From the NCBI RefSeq assembly GCF_011045115.1, contig NZ_JAAKZG010000013.1, positions 1 to 64,000 on the forward strand: a stretch of DNA of 64,000 nt, written 5' to 3'. This stretch comes from Mesorhizobium zhangyense. GTDB lineage: Bacteria; Pseudomonadota; Alphaproteobacteria; Rhizobiales; Rhizobiaceae. The notes below the pieces were generated by a model. The model was not told the DNA's origin. It saw nothing but the letters and a program-made list of their open reading frames with translations, and ran no database searches. A program made the translations under genes and the position numbers. Positions 17,438 to 26,079 of the stretch are shown here, piece by piece (the first letter of the stretch is position 1; each line of letters opens with the position of its first letter).

Positions 17438-17750
17438 CGCTGATTGCCTGAGGCGAAGGCGCAGTGTCGAATGTAGCGCGATACGCAGAGACGGGGCGCT
17501 TACACCTTCCAACTCGGAGGCGGCGCTGGGGTCACGGATTGGAGTTACGGACGAGCGTCTGATCGGCGGCTTCCGACAGGAGAAAGCCGGCATCCAAGCG
17601 CTGGCCATCGCAAAAGTGACGCATGCAGGTGTCAGTGCTGAATTCTTCGACCCACCCACGATGCCTTCGCTCTCTGGAGCCAAGGCATCGTGGATGCATT
17701 GTGTCGGAACCGTTGCTGCGAGAATATTTCCTGCGCTCCAGCAGTTCTGC
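17438..17750. other. Intergenic region without a recognisable gene
   Basis: Short frames are present on both strands, but none has family motifs or a clear ribosome binding site. One minus-strand frame of about 55 codons within roughly 17540-17710 (containing GWVEEFSTD and a DGQRLDAGF segment) looks protein-like in composition. I cannot place it; it may be a decayed gene fragment. Confidence 0.35.
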
Positions 17751-17855
17751 CTAGAGCAATTCCAGGAAAAGTATGAAACGGTTTTCGTCCGGAATTTTGT
17801 AAAAACAAATACTTAGAGCGGTTCAACGATTCTATAAAAACTGAACCGCTCTAGA
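17751..17855. repeat. Rhizobial-type intergenic repeat with 12-bp inverted repeat
   Basis: This block starts CTAGAGCAATTCC and ends with a perfect 12-bp inverted repeat (TAGAGCGGTTCA at 17814-17825, its complement at 17842-17853, 16-base loop). An AATTCC/GGAATT pair nests in its left half. I recognise the CTAGAGCAATTCCAGG... AGAGCGGTTC pattern from intergenic repeats of rhizobial genomes. It lies between the two convergent-looking catabolic modules. Repeat status is from memory, not a search. Confidence 0.55.
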
Positions 17856-17967
17856 CTCAAAGATTACCGATCGCGGCCTACTCGACATCGACAGGTTCAA
17901 CTTCGTCGATTGAATCGCGCTATTCCCCGGCCCTGTGATGCGTCAGAACGCCGAGGTGGATTTGAGC

Positions 17968-17994
17968 GTTGCCGTGACTGGGCGCCACGGCAAC
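17968..17994 (-). terminator. Possible terminator hairpin after the peptide-type binding protein
   Basis: A 9-bp perfect stem (GTTGCCGTG / CACGGCAAC, loop of nine bases) lies 19 bases beyond the stop codon of the binding protein gene that ends at 18013 on the minus strand. No U-tract follows on that strand, so this is a weak call; it may instead stabilise the 3' end of the transcript. Confidence 0.35.
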
Positions 17995-18012
17995 AGATCA
18001 TGGGGAGTTCAC

Positions 18013-19608
18013 TCAGGCGCGGGTCAACGGCCTGAAATCCAGCTGCCGATGGAAGGTGTAGCTGTAGTTTTCGACCGATTTGACCATGCCGGTGTCGAGT
18101 GACGGGTGCCACAGCAGGATGATCGGAATTTCCTCCTTCACCAGTTCGATCATCCGCTTGATGTCGGCGTCATAAACCGCCTGGTCAGTCTCGTAGCGCG
18201 TCTTGTCGACCAGTGAGATGAACTCCGGATTCTGGTAGGCTCCAAAATTCCACCGTGTCTCGCCATAATAGAAGACGCGGAAGAAGTAGTCCGGATCCGC
18301 GAGGTAAGAAGTCGATCCCTCGAAATAGAAGGGTATCTTCTTCTCCTGCAGGAGTGTGCCCAATTGTCCGGCCGGAACCTTGTCGATGGTGACGCGGATG
18401 CCGATCTGGCCGAGTGCTTCCTGCAGCAACAGCGCGACCGGTTCGGCGACCGTCGCCAACGACAGTTCGAACGAAAAGGTCGTGTCGAAGCCGTTGGCAT
18501 GACCCGACTCCGCCATCAGCGATCGAGCCTTGTCGAGGTCGGTCGAATAGCCGAGCGGCTGCGGGAACTTGGTGGTTTCCGGAGCACCCGGCTTGCCGCC
18601 GTAAAGTGCTTCACCCCGGCCGAACAGCGCCGCCTGGAACATGGCTTCATAAGGCAGAGCATAAGCGATTGCCTGGCGCACGCGCAGGTCGTTGAAGGGC
18701 GCCATCTGGTTGTTCATGCCGATGAACTGGAAGCTCGATGTCGGCACCCCCACGACCTTCACCTTGTCGTTCTTCAGAAGCTCGATCACGTCCTTGGGCG
18801 GAAGATCCTGCGCGATGTCGGTATCGCCCTTGATGAGCGCGGCGACACGGCTTTCGGCCGCCGGGACGGTCTGCCAGAGGACTTGCTCGAAACCGGGGAG
18901 TTCGCCCGATTTCCAGTCCGCGAAACGCTCGAACAGGATGCGTTCGCCGACATTGGCCCGCGCTACCTTGTAGGCGCCGCCGCCGGCCGGATTTGCCTTC
19001 AGCCATTCCGACGCTAGGGGGTCGGCAGCGGTTGCATGCTGCAGCGCCAGCTTGGAATTGACGATGATCGGGTAGGTCAAGGCAAGGTTTGGCAGTGCGA
19101 ACCGGTCCGGTTGGGGCAGGTCGACGCGCACGGTGTGAGGATCGACCACAACGAATTGGGACGCTTCTTTCATCGACCCGGTGCCAAACTGGGCAAGGCC
19201 GATCGGGCTCGCGACAACGCGGTCGAGCGACCATTTCACGTCTTCGGCCGTAACCGGGCTTCCGTCGTGGAAGACGGCGTCCTTGCGCAAGTGGAAGGTG
19301 ATGGACTTCTTGTCTTCCGAAACTTCGTAGCTTTCGGCCAGTTCCGGCTGGATGTCGAAATAATCGTAGTAGCCGATGCCGTCGTCCCGCTTCTTGTAGC
19401 CGAACTTGACCAGGCGGTCGTAAACATTCCAGGTTATCTGCAGAGAGTTGCGGTTCACGCCGACAGAGAAGCTGTCGAAGGAATTGGCGGCTCCCTCGCT
19501 CAGGACCCGCAGGCTATTGGCGCGAGACTGGGCGAACGCCCACTTCGCAGGCAGCATTGTGGTTGCCGCTAGGGCGCTGCCGAATGCCAGGAATTCACGT
19601 CGTTTCAT
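18013..19608 (-). CDS. Peptide/nickel-type ABC substrate-binding protein (SBP_bac_5)
   Basis: A 531-residue DppA/OppA-family binding protein. The N-terminus MKRREFLAFGSALAATTM resembles a Tat signal (RRxFL), with cleavage expected after AFA near residue 26. The core shows LRKDAVFHDGSPVTAEDVKWS (typical family segment, near 110-130), GGGAYKV (near 210) and LRVRQAIAYAL (near 300). There is no permease beside it; the matching permease and ATPase genes are at 35209-39039 on the other strand. It is the last gene of the minus-strand operon of module 2, 121 bases after the BKACE gene. The ligand is unknown; besides peptides such proteins bind opines, glycosides and other amphiphilic solutes. Confidence 0.9.
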   Translation of the reverse strand: MKRREFLAFGSALAATTMLPAKWAFAQSRANSLRVLSEGAANSFDSFSVGVNRNSLQITWNVYDRLVKFGYKKRDDGIGYYDYFDIQPELAESYEVSEDKKSITFHLRKDAVFHDGSPVTAEDVKWSLDRVVASPIGLAQFGTGSMKEASQFVVVDPHTVRVDLPQPDRFALPNLALTYPIIVNSKLALQHATAADPLASEWLKANPAGGGAYKVARANVGERILFERFADWKSGELPGFEQVLWQTVPAAESRVAALIKGDTDIAQDLPPKDVIELLKNDKVKVVGVPTSSFQFIGMNNQMAPFNDLRVRQAIAYALPYEAMFQAALFGRGEALYGGKPGAPETTKFPQPLGYSTDLDKARSLMAESGHANGFDTTFSFELSLATVAEPVALLLQEALGQIGIRVTIDKVPAGQLGTLLQEKKIPFYFEGSTSYLADPDYFFRVFYYGETRWNFGAYQNPEFISLVDKTRYETDQAVYDADIKRMIELVKEEIPIILLWHPSLDTGMVKSVENYSYTFHRQLDFRPLTRA

Positions 19609-19729
19609 CTTGGTCTCCCGTGGATCGATCCGGTCCGGATCCTAGTTCACCCGTCATTCCATGCAGCGTTTCGTATCGCTATGCCGGGAAGGCGGTCGCT
19701 GCCGCCACCGTCCCAGTTCAAACCGACGG

Positions 19730-20683
19730 TCAGTAGGCAACCTTTTCAGCCCCCTTCAGGCCGAGCATCCGCCGCGCATCCGCCGGTGTGGCGATTTCCT
19801 TGGTCAAGCCTTCAATTATGCTGCGGATCATCGTGACCTGTTCGGCATTGGATCGCGCCAGGCGGCCGCGCCCGGCATAGAGGCTGTCCTCCAGCCCGAC
19901 CCGGACATTGCCACCCATGGTCGCTGCCATGGTAGCCATGTTCAGTTGATGGCGTCCGCCCGCAAGCACCGACCATTGATAGGAACCCGCGCCAAACAGG
20001 CGGTCGGCGGTTTCCTTCATGAACATCAGGTTTTCCGGGCCGGGACCGATGCCTCCGAGGGTGCCGACGATCAGCTGGAGAAACATCGGCGTCTCGACAA
20101 GGCCCCGGTCGAGCATATGGGCGAGGTTGTAGAGGTGGCCTACATCGTAGCACTCGAACTCAAAGCGCGTTCCGCCTTTGCCGAGCGTGGTGAGGATGGT
20201 TTCGATGTCGGCGAATGTGTTTCGGAAGATCGCAGCGCGGGAGGCTTCCAGGTATTCCTCTTCCCAGTCGAACTTCCACTTGCCCTTGTACTTTTCGATC
20301 ATCGCATAGGTGCCGAAGTTCATGGAGCCCATATTGCAGGAGCAGAGTTCCGGCGATGCGGTGGAGGGCGCGAGAAGGCGATCCTCGATGGACATGAAGG
20401 TCGACCCGCCGGTGGTCATGTTGAGGATGGCGTCGGTTTCGCTGCGGATCGAGCGCAGGATGTGAAGCCAGATGTCCAGATTCGCGGTCGGACGATGCGT
20501 TTCGGGATCACGTGCATGCAGATGAATGACCGCCGCCCCGGCCTTGGCTGCACCGATTGCCTGCTCGATGATTGCATCCGGCGTCGTTGGCAGGAACTCC
20601 GACATCGTGGGTGTGTGAGTGGCACCCGTTATCGCGCAGGTGATGATGACCCGGTTGCGGTCTGCTTTGTCGATGGTGCTCAT
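19730..20683 (-). CDS. Beta-keto acid cleavage enzyme (BKACE, DUF849)
   Basis: A 317-residue TIM-barrel zinc enzyme. The family reaction is beta-keto acid + acetyl-CoA to acetoacetate + the shortened acyl-CoA. Visible landmarks are VIITCAITGATHTP (near 12-25), the zinc-binding HLHARDP (His at about 54 and 56), NMTTGGS (near 88) and SVLAGGRHQL (near 238-247). In this cluster it can replace a thiolase at the end of a side-chain shortening cycle, working on the free keto acid and regenerating a CoA ester. The start overlaps the SDR stop (ATGA), so dehydrogenase and cleavage enzyme are coupled. The exact keto acid is not predictable; 3-dehydrocarnitine is one known BKACE substrate. Confidence 0.92.
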   Translation of the reverse strand: MSTIDKADRNRVIITCAITGATHTPTMSEFLPTTPDAIIEQAIGAAKAGAAVIHLHARDPETHRPTANLDIWLHILRSIRSETDAILNMTTGGSTFMSIEDRLLAPSTASPELCSCNMGSMNFGTYAMIEKYKGKWKFDWEEEYLEASRAAIFRNTFADIETILTTLGKGGTRFEFECYDVGHLYNLAHMLDRGLVETPMFLQLIVGTLGGIGPGPENLMFMKETADRLFGAGSYQWSVLAGGRHQLNMATMAATMGGNVRVGLEDSLYAGRGRLARSNAEQVTMIRSIIEGLTKEIATPADARRMLGLKGAEKVAY

Positions 20684-21462
20684 TCCGTATACTCCAGTCC
20701 GCCGCAGATTTGCATCACCTGTCCGGAGATGGGCCGGCCGGAGGGACCGGTCAGGTAGACGACCAGCGCCGCGATTTCTTCTGGTTCAACCATGGTTTTC
20801 ATTGAGACGGCGCGCAGGGCGATGGCTGCCATTTCGTCGTAGCTGACGCCGCGCGTCTTTGCGCGATCGGTGAAAACGCGCTTGATCCGGTCGCCGGAAA
20901 CGACGCCGGGCGCAATGGCGTTGACACGGATCTGGTCCGGACCGAGTTCGACCGAAAGCGCGCGGGCGAGCGCGATGACCGCGGCCTTCGAGGAGGCGTA
21001 AGGCGAGCGCAGGCCGAAGGCGTATTTCCCGGCGACGGAGGCCATGCAGACGATCGAACCGGACTGGTTCTTCTTCAGGTGCGGGATAACAGCGCGAGCC
21101 ATGAAGAACTGGCCGTTCACATTGACTTCGAAACAGCGCTTCCAGTCTTCGGTGCTGATCTCCTGAACGGGAGCGGCCGGGCCGGCGATGCCGGCGTTGT
21201 TCACCAGGATGTCGAGCCCGCCCATGTCGGCCGTAGCAGCCTTGACGAAGGCATCGCAGGCGGCCGGGTCCGCCACGTCACAGACCATGGTGTGTATGCC
21301 CGGCAATTGCGCCTTGGCTTCAGCGAGCCCGGATTCGGTGATGTCGCAGATCCAGATCTTTGCGCCCAGATCGTGCATCGCCTGCGCAATGCTCAGGCCA
21401 ATACCGCTTGCGCCGGCAGTGATGATCACCCGCTGGTTGGTCCAATAGTCTGCACTTGTCAT
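20680..21462 (-). CDS. Short-chain dehydrogenase/reductase, probably beta-hydroxy acid oxidising
   Basis: A 260-residue classical SDR with the cofactor motif AGASGIG (near 17; the first residue of the usual TGxxxGIG is changed to A), DILVNNAGIAG (near 84), catalytic SVAGKYAFGLRSPYASSK (Ser and YxxxK, near 142-159) and SGQVMQICGG at the C-terminus. Its position directly upstream of, and overlapping with, the BKACE gene suggests that it makes the beta-keto acid that BKACE cleaves. It in turn overlaps the molybdoenzyme gene stop (ATGA). Confidence 0.88.
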   Translation of the reverse strand: MTSADYWTNQRVIITAGASGIGLSIAQAMHDLGAKIWICDITESGLAEAKAQLPGIHTMVCDVADPAACDAFVKAATADMGGLDILVNNAGIAGPAAPVQEISTEDWKRCFEVNVNGQFFMARAVIPHLKKNQSGSIVCMASVAGKYAFGLRSPYASSKAAVIALARALSVELGPDQIRVNAIAPGVVSGDRIKRVFTDRAKTRGVSYDEMAAIALRAVSMKTMVEPEEIAALVVYLTGPSGRPISGQVMQICGGLEYTE

Positions 21463-23741
21463 GTCAGTTTCCGATACTCCAGTTCAGGTGGCTCGAAAGC
21501 CCGCACTTCGGGCGCTTCGCCCTTTAATTTTTCCACGAAAACAACGGTTGTGTGGGCTGTCGGCCCCTGCGCCAGGCGCGAGGTGGGCTTGTCGAGCGTG
21601 AGCACATTGACGTTGCCGTGGCGATCAAGCCCATCGGCATCGAGATCAAGCCAGGCACCGGTCGACATCTGCAGCACGCCCGGAGCCACATCGTTGCTGA
21701 GAATGGCGCCGCCGAGACAGGAGCCTCGCGCGGAACGGACGAGAATGACATCGCCGTCGCGAATGCCGCGCTTGCCGGCTTCCGATGGGTGGAGCCGGGC
21801 CGGTTCGCGCCCGCTGATCTTGCCATCACGGGAATGCCGGCCGAGATCGAGCTGGCTGTGCAGCTTGCGCGAGGGCTGGTTGGAGATGAGATGCAGTGCC
21901 CCTTCCGGCGCATTGCCCAGCCACTCGGCCGGTTCGAACCAGGTCGGCTGGCCCGGGCAATCGTCATAACCGAAGCCTGCCACGCGCTCCGAGCGGATTT
22001 CGATCCGGCCGGACGGCGTTGGAAGGGGATGAGCTAACGGATTGCGGCGGAAATCCTGCATGAGCGCCTTGGGCTCGATGCGAGGCTCGAACCGGTGTTC
22101 GCCCATCTCCCAGAATGTCTCGAAATCCGGCAGATTGTAGCCATGACGCACGGCCACGGTGACGCTTTCGCCATACATATGCCGCAGCCAGTCCATGTCG
22201 TTGCGGCCTTCGGTGAACTGCTCGCCGAAGCCGAGTTCGCTGCTGACCATCGCCAGGATGTCATAGTCGTTGCGCGACTGGCCGACCGGCGCCAGCACCT
22301 GTTTCATCGCCACCAGATGCGGCTCGGCCTTGGCGATGCCGAGGTCGTTGCGTTCGATCGGGAGGGTGCAGGGCAGGATGATATCGGCATGACGGGCGAT
22401 AGCGTTCCACAACGGTTCCTGCACAACGACGAGGTCGGGCTTTTTCCAGACACGATGGAGCCGTTTCAGATCCTGCTGGTGGTGGAATGGATTGCCACCG
22501 GCCCACCAGATCAGGCGGATGTCGGGATAGACATGGCGCGCGCCATTGTAGTCGAAAGGAGCGCCCGGATGTTCGAGCATGTCTCCCAGGCGCGCGACCG
22601 GTATGAACCGGCGGACCGGGTTCGAGAATTGGGGGAAGGCCGGCCAGGAAAATGGCAGCGGTGCGTTACCCACGCGGTTGGCACCCGCATAGCCGGTTCC
22701 AAAGCCGCCGCCGGGCAGGCCGATCTGTCCGAGCATGGCCGCCAGTGTCACAAGCATCCACACCGGCTGTTCGCCATGATCTGCCCGCTGCAGTGACCAT
22801 GACAGCGACAGCATCGTGCGGCTCTTCGCCATGCGCCGCGCCAGGTCCCGCATGAGATCGGACGAAAGACCAGTGATGGCGGACGCCCATTCCGGCGTCT
22901 TCGGCACTCCGTCGGTTTCGCCCAGGAGATAGGCGCGGAATGAGCCGTAACCGACGGTGTGGCTGTCCAGGAACGCGCGGTTTGCAAGTCCCTCGGTATC
23001 GAGGACATAGGCGAGGCCGAGCATCAGTGCGACGTCGGTGTTCGGGCGCGGTGCTATCCATTCGGAATCAAGTGCTGCGTCGACGTCGTCCCGCAAGGGG
23101 CCGATGTTGACGAAGCGCGTGCCGCTTGCGCGAGCGGCGCGAAGCTGGTCGCGAACCCGGTGGCGGCTGACGCCCCCTGCGCTGACCTGCGTGTTCTTCA
23201 GCGGCAGCCCGCCGAAAGCCACGAAGAGCTCGGTGTGGCCGACGATCAGCTCCCAGGGCGTCTGGTTGTCGGCCATTCCGTCCTGGCTGCCGATGATGTG
23301 CGGCAGGACGACTTCGGCCGCGGCGTGGCTGTGGGTGTTGACGGAGCGGACATAGCCGCCGGCCAGATTGAGGAAGCGATGTATCTGGCTTTGCGCGTGG
23401 TGGAAACGACCGGCGCTGGCCCAGCCATAGGAGCCGCCGAAGATGGCCTCGTTGCCGCTTTCGGCGATGATCGCGCGCATGTGCTCTGCCAGCACCCGAG
23501 TGGCGTGCTCCCACGATGTCGGCACGAAAGCGTCCTCGCCGCGCGCCGCGCCGCCGTCGCCGGCAAGATAGCCGCGACGGATCATCGGCTGCTCGATGCG
23601 CATGGGGCTGTGAACGGCGTCCAGGTAGTTGTCGCTGATATGCGAATGGTTGGGGTCGTCCTCCGATGGTGACATCGCGACGAGCCGACCGTCCTCGACG
23701 ACCGGGTACGCGATGCCCCAATGGCTGAGCGTCGCGTTCAT
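21459..23741 (-). CDS. Molybdopterin oxidoreductase of the BisC/TorA/DMSO-reductase group
   Basis: A 760-residue molybdoenzyme. GSYGWASAGRFHHAQSQ (near 103-119) contains the serine expected to ligate Mo in the DMSO-reductase group. NLAGGYVRSVNTHSHAA, WWAGGNPFHHQQDL and a C-terminal molydop-binding domain (LISNQPSRKLHSQLD onward) complete the family layout. There is no N-terminal Cys cluster for iron-sulfur and no signal peptide, so it is cytoplasmic like biotin sulfoxide reductase BisC, which reduces S- or N-oxides. Overlapping starts couple it to the MaoC-like hydratase upstream and the SDR downstream. Such an enzyme inside a CoA-dependent catabolic operon with a C-S lyase suggests a sulfoxide substrate (inference). 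Confidence 0.88.
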   Translation of the reverse strand: MNATLSHWGIAYPVVEDGRLVAMSPSEDDPNHSHISDNYLDAVHSPMRIEQPMIRRGYLAGDGGAARGEDAFVPTSWEHATRVLAEHMRAIIAESGNEAIFGGSYGWASAGRFHHAQSQIHRFLNLAGGYVRSVNTHSHAAAEVVLPHIIGSQDGMADNQTPWELIVGHTELFVAFGGLPLKNTQVSAGGVSRHRVRDQLRAARASGTRFVNIGPLRDDVDAALDSEWIAPRPNTDVALMLGLAYVLDTEGLANRAFLDSHTVGYGSFRAYLLGETDGVPKTPEWASAITGLSSDLMRDLARRMAKSRTMLSLSWSLQRADHGEQPVWMLVTLAAMLGQIGLPGGGFGTGYAGANRVGNAPLPFSWPAFPQFSNPVRRFIPVARLGDMLEHPGAPFDYNGARHVYPDIRLIWWAGGNPFHHQQDLKRLHRVWKKPDLVVVQEPLWNAIARHADIILPCTLPIERNDLGIAKAEPHLVAMKQVLAPVGQSRNDYDILAMVSSELGFGEQFTEGRNDMDWLRHMYGESVTVAVRHGYNLPDFETFWEMGEHRFEPRIEPKALMQDFRRNPLAHPLPTPSGRIEIRSERVAGFGYDDCPGQPTWFEPAEWLGNAPEGALHLISNQPSRKLHSQLDLGRHSRDGKISGREPARLHPSEAGKRGIRDGDVILVRSARGSCLGGAILSNDVAPGVLQMSTGAWLDLDADGLDRHGNVNVLTLDKPTSRLAQGPTAHTTVVFVEKLKGEAPEVRAFEPPELEYRKLT

Positions 23742-24619
23742 GCCGGATCGATCTCGGCGATGCCGCCGTCGAGAACCGGACTGTCCCGCTCGACGGTGCG
23801 CGCCGCGAACCGTACATTGCCGCCATCGTGCCAGCAGGAAAGCGTCATGCGCTCTCCGGGATAGAGCGGGCCGCTGAACCGAGCCGCGAAACGGGTCATG
23901 CGTGCGGGGTCCCCACCGCAGAACTGCGTCAGGATTGCGTGGCAGACGAGACCGAATGTGTTCGCGCCGTGCATGATGGGCCGGTCGAAACCGGCTGCGC
24001 GGGCAACCTGCGGCACGACATGCAGCGGGTTGAAATCCCCCAATAGCCGAAAGAGGAGCGGCCCGTCTGCGCGGCTTTCGATATCGAAGGTCCTGTCCGG
24101 CTGTGCTTCGGGATTGCGGATCATCTCGAAGGTCTCGCCCCGGTTGCCGCCGAAGCCGCCGCCGCCCATGGCGACGAGATTGGAATAAGACGTGAAGAGG
24201 GTGTCCGCGCCATCGAGGATTTCGGTCCTCAGCAGCACCATCCCCGGCCGGCCCTCGCCCTTGTCGGTTACCCCGGCTACTGAAGGACGGATGGTCAGCC
24301 GGCCTGAGGGTGCGAAAGGCTTTCGCATTCGCAGGTCGAGCCCGCCATGCACGACTGTCGCAAGATCGATGCCTGCCTCGGGCAGCCAGGAATCGTCAAA
24401 ACAGAGGTCCTGACCAAAACTCGGAATGACCTTGAGTGCGTCTTCATAAACGAAGGCGAGATCGCCGCGTGCTCCGGCACCGCAGCACAATGCATAGAGC
24501 ATGGCGTCGCGCTCGCTGTAGGTAGCCTGCCGCTCAGGCATCCTGAGTGCGAGAACTTTGTCGGGGTCGATCGCCAAGCCGAAACCTTCCTGATCCCAAT
24601 AGTCGACCAAACTTTGCAC
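23738..24619 (-). CDS. MaoC/HTD2-like hydratase-dehydratase (two hot-dog domains)
   Basis: About 293 residues with an N-terminal hot-dog half (YSERDAMLYALCCGAGARGDLAFVYED, near 33-60) and a C-terminal MaoC half containing FNPLHVVPQVARAAGFDRPIMHG (near 200-222), where the Asp/Asn and His of the hydratase motif reside (LLGDFNPLH). The family adds water to trans-2-enoyl-CoA, or removes it. The start is uncertain: GTG 24619 (chosen), TTG 24610 or an upstream ATG at 24694, the last giving an unlikely N-terminus. It is the first gene of a five-gene operon. A candidate IclR site (24642-24660) lies immediately upstream. Confidence 0.82.
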   Translation of the reverse strand: MQSLVDYWDQEGFGLAIDPDKVLALRMPERQATYSERDAMLYALCCGAGARGDLAFVYEDALKVIPSFGQDLCFDDSWLPEAGIDLATVVHGGLDLRMRKPFAPSGRLTIRPSVAGVTDKGEGRPGMVLLRTEILDGADTLFTSYSNLVAMGGGGFGGNRGETFEMIRNPEAQPDRTFDIESRADGPLLFRLLGDFNPLHVVPQVARAAGFDRPIMHGANTFGLVCHAILTQFCGGDPARMTRFAARFSGPLYPGERMTLSCWHDGGNVRFAARTVERDSPVLDGGIAEIDPA

Positions 24620-24641
24620 CTTGTTTCGAGAATTGCAACAG

Positions 24642-24660
24642 GGTGCCGAATATTGAAACG
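24642..24660. promoter_or_regulatory. Candidate IclR operator, site 1
   Basis: GGTGCCGAATATTGAAACG on the plus strand matches GGTGTCAAATATTGAAACG at 26096-26114 at 17 of 19 positions. It sits between iclR and the first gene of the minus-strand operon, 23 bases from that gene's start. Two intergenic positions next to operons flanking an IclR gene make a regulator site plausible. Confidence 0.5.
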
Positions 24661-24744
24661 ATTTTCTTGGGCGAGTTGCTTCAGGCAACGGCAAGCCTGC
24701 CGCCCGCGGCGCAGTATCGATGTCGGATGCTGACGCTCGGATCG

Positions 24745-25485
24745 CTAGGTGCGAAAGCCGATCTGCTCGGAGAACCGTCGCGCGACTTCCGTCACGTTCT
24801 TCATGAGCCGCGGCATGGCCTTGGGTGCAAGACGGAAGGTGGGAAGGCTGATGCCGATCGCGCCATATGCGACGCCGTCCGTTCCGATCACCGGCGCTGC
24901 CACGCCCGATACGCCTTCGCGATATTCGTCGATGCCGACCGTAGCACCGCTGTGGCGAGCTTCATCGATATCGGCGCGCAATGCTTCAACGTCGGTGATC
25001 GTCTTGTCAGTGAAACGGATCAGTTCGAGATCCGTCAGCTTCGGTTCCAGCTCGGCCATCAGGAACGCCTTGCCGAAGGAAGAGGCGTGAACCGGCGAGC
25101 GGCTGCCCAACGGTGCTATCGCCTGCAGGTGCTGCGCGCAATCGACCTTTTCCACAATGATGACATGCGGTCCGTCGCGACTCGTCAGAAGGGCAGTCTC
25201 TCCCGTCGCGTCGACAAGCTCCTGAAGGTAGGGTCTGGCGGCCGCGCGCAGATCCTGGCGGTGGAACGCGCGGACACCGATTTCCCACATCCGTGTCGTC
25301 ATCATATAGCGCCCGTTGGGCTCGTCTTGCGTGACGTAACCCAGCTGCGACATGACTTCTAACATGCGGAAAGTGGTGCTTTTGTTCATTGCGGCGGCTC
25401 GTGACAGCTCTGCCATGCGCACAGGTGCATCATAGCTCGACAGAAGCTCAAGTAGTGTGAGCGCCTTTTCGACAGTGCCGCTCAT
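24745..25485 (-). CDS. IclR-family transcriptional regulator
   Basis: A 246-residue IclR protein. Residues 1-65 form the winged helix-turn-helix (MAELSRAAAMNKSTTFRML is the recognition region), followed by the effector domain (residues about 75-245) with SSFGKAFLMAEL, YREGVSGVAAPV and AYGAIGISLP, the classic ligand-pocket segments. It lies between the two divergent catabolic operons of module 2. AATATTGA-type motifs upstream of itself (25531-25545), upstream of the MaoC operon (24642-24660) and upstream of the acyl-CoA dehydrogenase operon (26080-26114) make it the likely local regulator. The effector is probably the substrate or a CoA intermediate. Confidence 0.93.
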   Translation of the reverse strand: MSGTVEKALTLLELLSSYDAPVRMAELSRAAAMNKSTTFRMLEVMSQLGYVTQDEPNGRYMMTTRMWEIGVRAFHRQDLRAAARPYLQELVDATGETALLTSRDGPHVIIVEKVDCAQHLQAIAPLGSRSPVHASSFGKAFLMAELEPKLTDLELIRFTDKTITDVEALRADIDEARHSGATVGIDEYREGVSGVAAPVIGTDGVAYGAIGISLPTFRLAPKAMPRLMKNVTEVARRFSEQIGFRT

Positions 25486-25530
25486 GACTATTCCTCCGCC
25501 ACACCGGCCGACTCAATCATCGACCATAAT

Positions 25531-25545
25531 TTGCTCAATTATTCG
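25531..25545 (-). promoter_or_regulatory. Candidate IclR operator, site 3 (autoregulatory)
   Basis: On the minus strand this reads CGAATAATTGAGCAA, close to the CGAATATTGAAACG core of site 1 with one inserted A. It lies 46 bases upstream of the iclR start. The match is short and the assignment tentative. Confidence 0.35.
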
Positions 25546-25586
25546 AAAATCCTCCTACATCGACCGGGCTTTGCAGGACAAGTGTT

Positions 25587-25997
25587 TCACGGACGCTTGG
25601 GTTCCACTGCCTCGACCGCGCCGCCGGAGTTCTTCCAGTTTGTGAAGCCGCCCTCGATATGCGCAACCGGAGCGAGGCCCATCTCCTGGGCGGCCTGCGT
25701 CGCAAGCGCCGAGCGCCAGGCGGACGCGCAATAGAAGACGAAGGTCTTGTCTTCCTGGAAGACCGGTTTTGCGTAGGGGCTTTGCGGATCGATCCAGAAT
25801 TCGAGCATGCCCCGCGGGCAGGAAAAAGCGCCGGGAATCTTGCCCTCGCGCTGCAGCTCACGCGGATCGCGCAGGTCGACGAACACGACGTCGTCCCTGC
25901 CATGCATCGCAAGTGCCTCGTCCATGCTGAGTGTTTTGATCCTGGCGTTGGCTTCCGCGATCATGTCCTGGACCGGTCTGGTGATGTTCGACGGCAT
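25587..25997 (-). CDS. Rhodanese-like sulfurtransferase
   Basis: A 136-residue single-domain rhodanese. MDEALAMHGRDDVVFVDLRD (near 25-44) and the active-site loop CASAWRS with the catalytic Cys at about residue 90, then HIEGGFTNWKN, fit the family, which moves sulfane sulfur to a thiophilic acceptor such as cyanide or a thiol. The ATG at 25997 is chosen as the domain begins soon after it. The gene lies between iclR (same strand, 101 bases downstream) and the divergent dehydrogenase operon. With a trans-sulfuration family lyase and an S-oxide reductase-like enzyme nearby, it may handle sulfur released in the pathway (inference). Confidence 0.88.
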   Translation of the reverse strand: MPSNITRPVQDMIAEANARIKTLSMDEALAMHGRDDVVFVDLRDPRELQREGKIPGAFSCPRGMLEFWIDPQSPYAKPVFQEDKTFVFYCASAWRSALATQAAQEMGLAPVAHIEGGFTNWKNSGGAVEAVEPKRP

Positions 25998-26079
25998 GGT
26001 TCCAGGTCCTCGCTTGATCAAGACTGTGCCGATCATTTTGTCGGCGTTGATCGCACTATACCCGCATTGACAAGTTGTG

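Noticed and set aside
17427-17816. Plus-strand open frame of 129 codons
   Set aside because: It begins within the regulatory element and ends in the dispersed repeat; no motif and no ribosome binding site.
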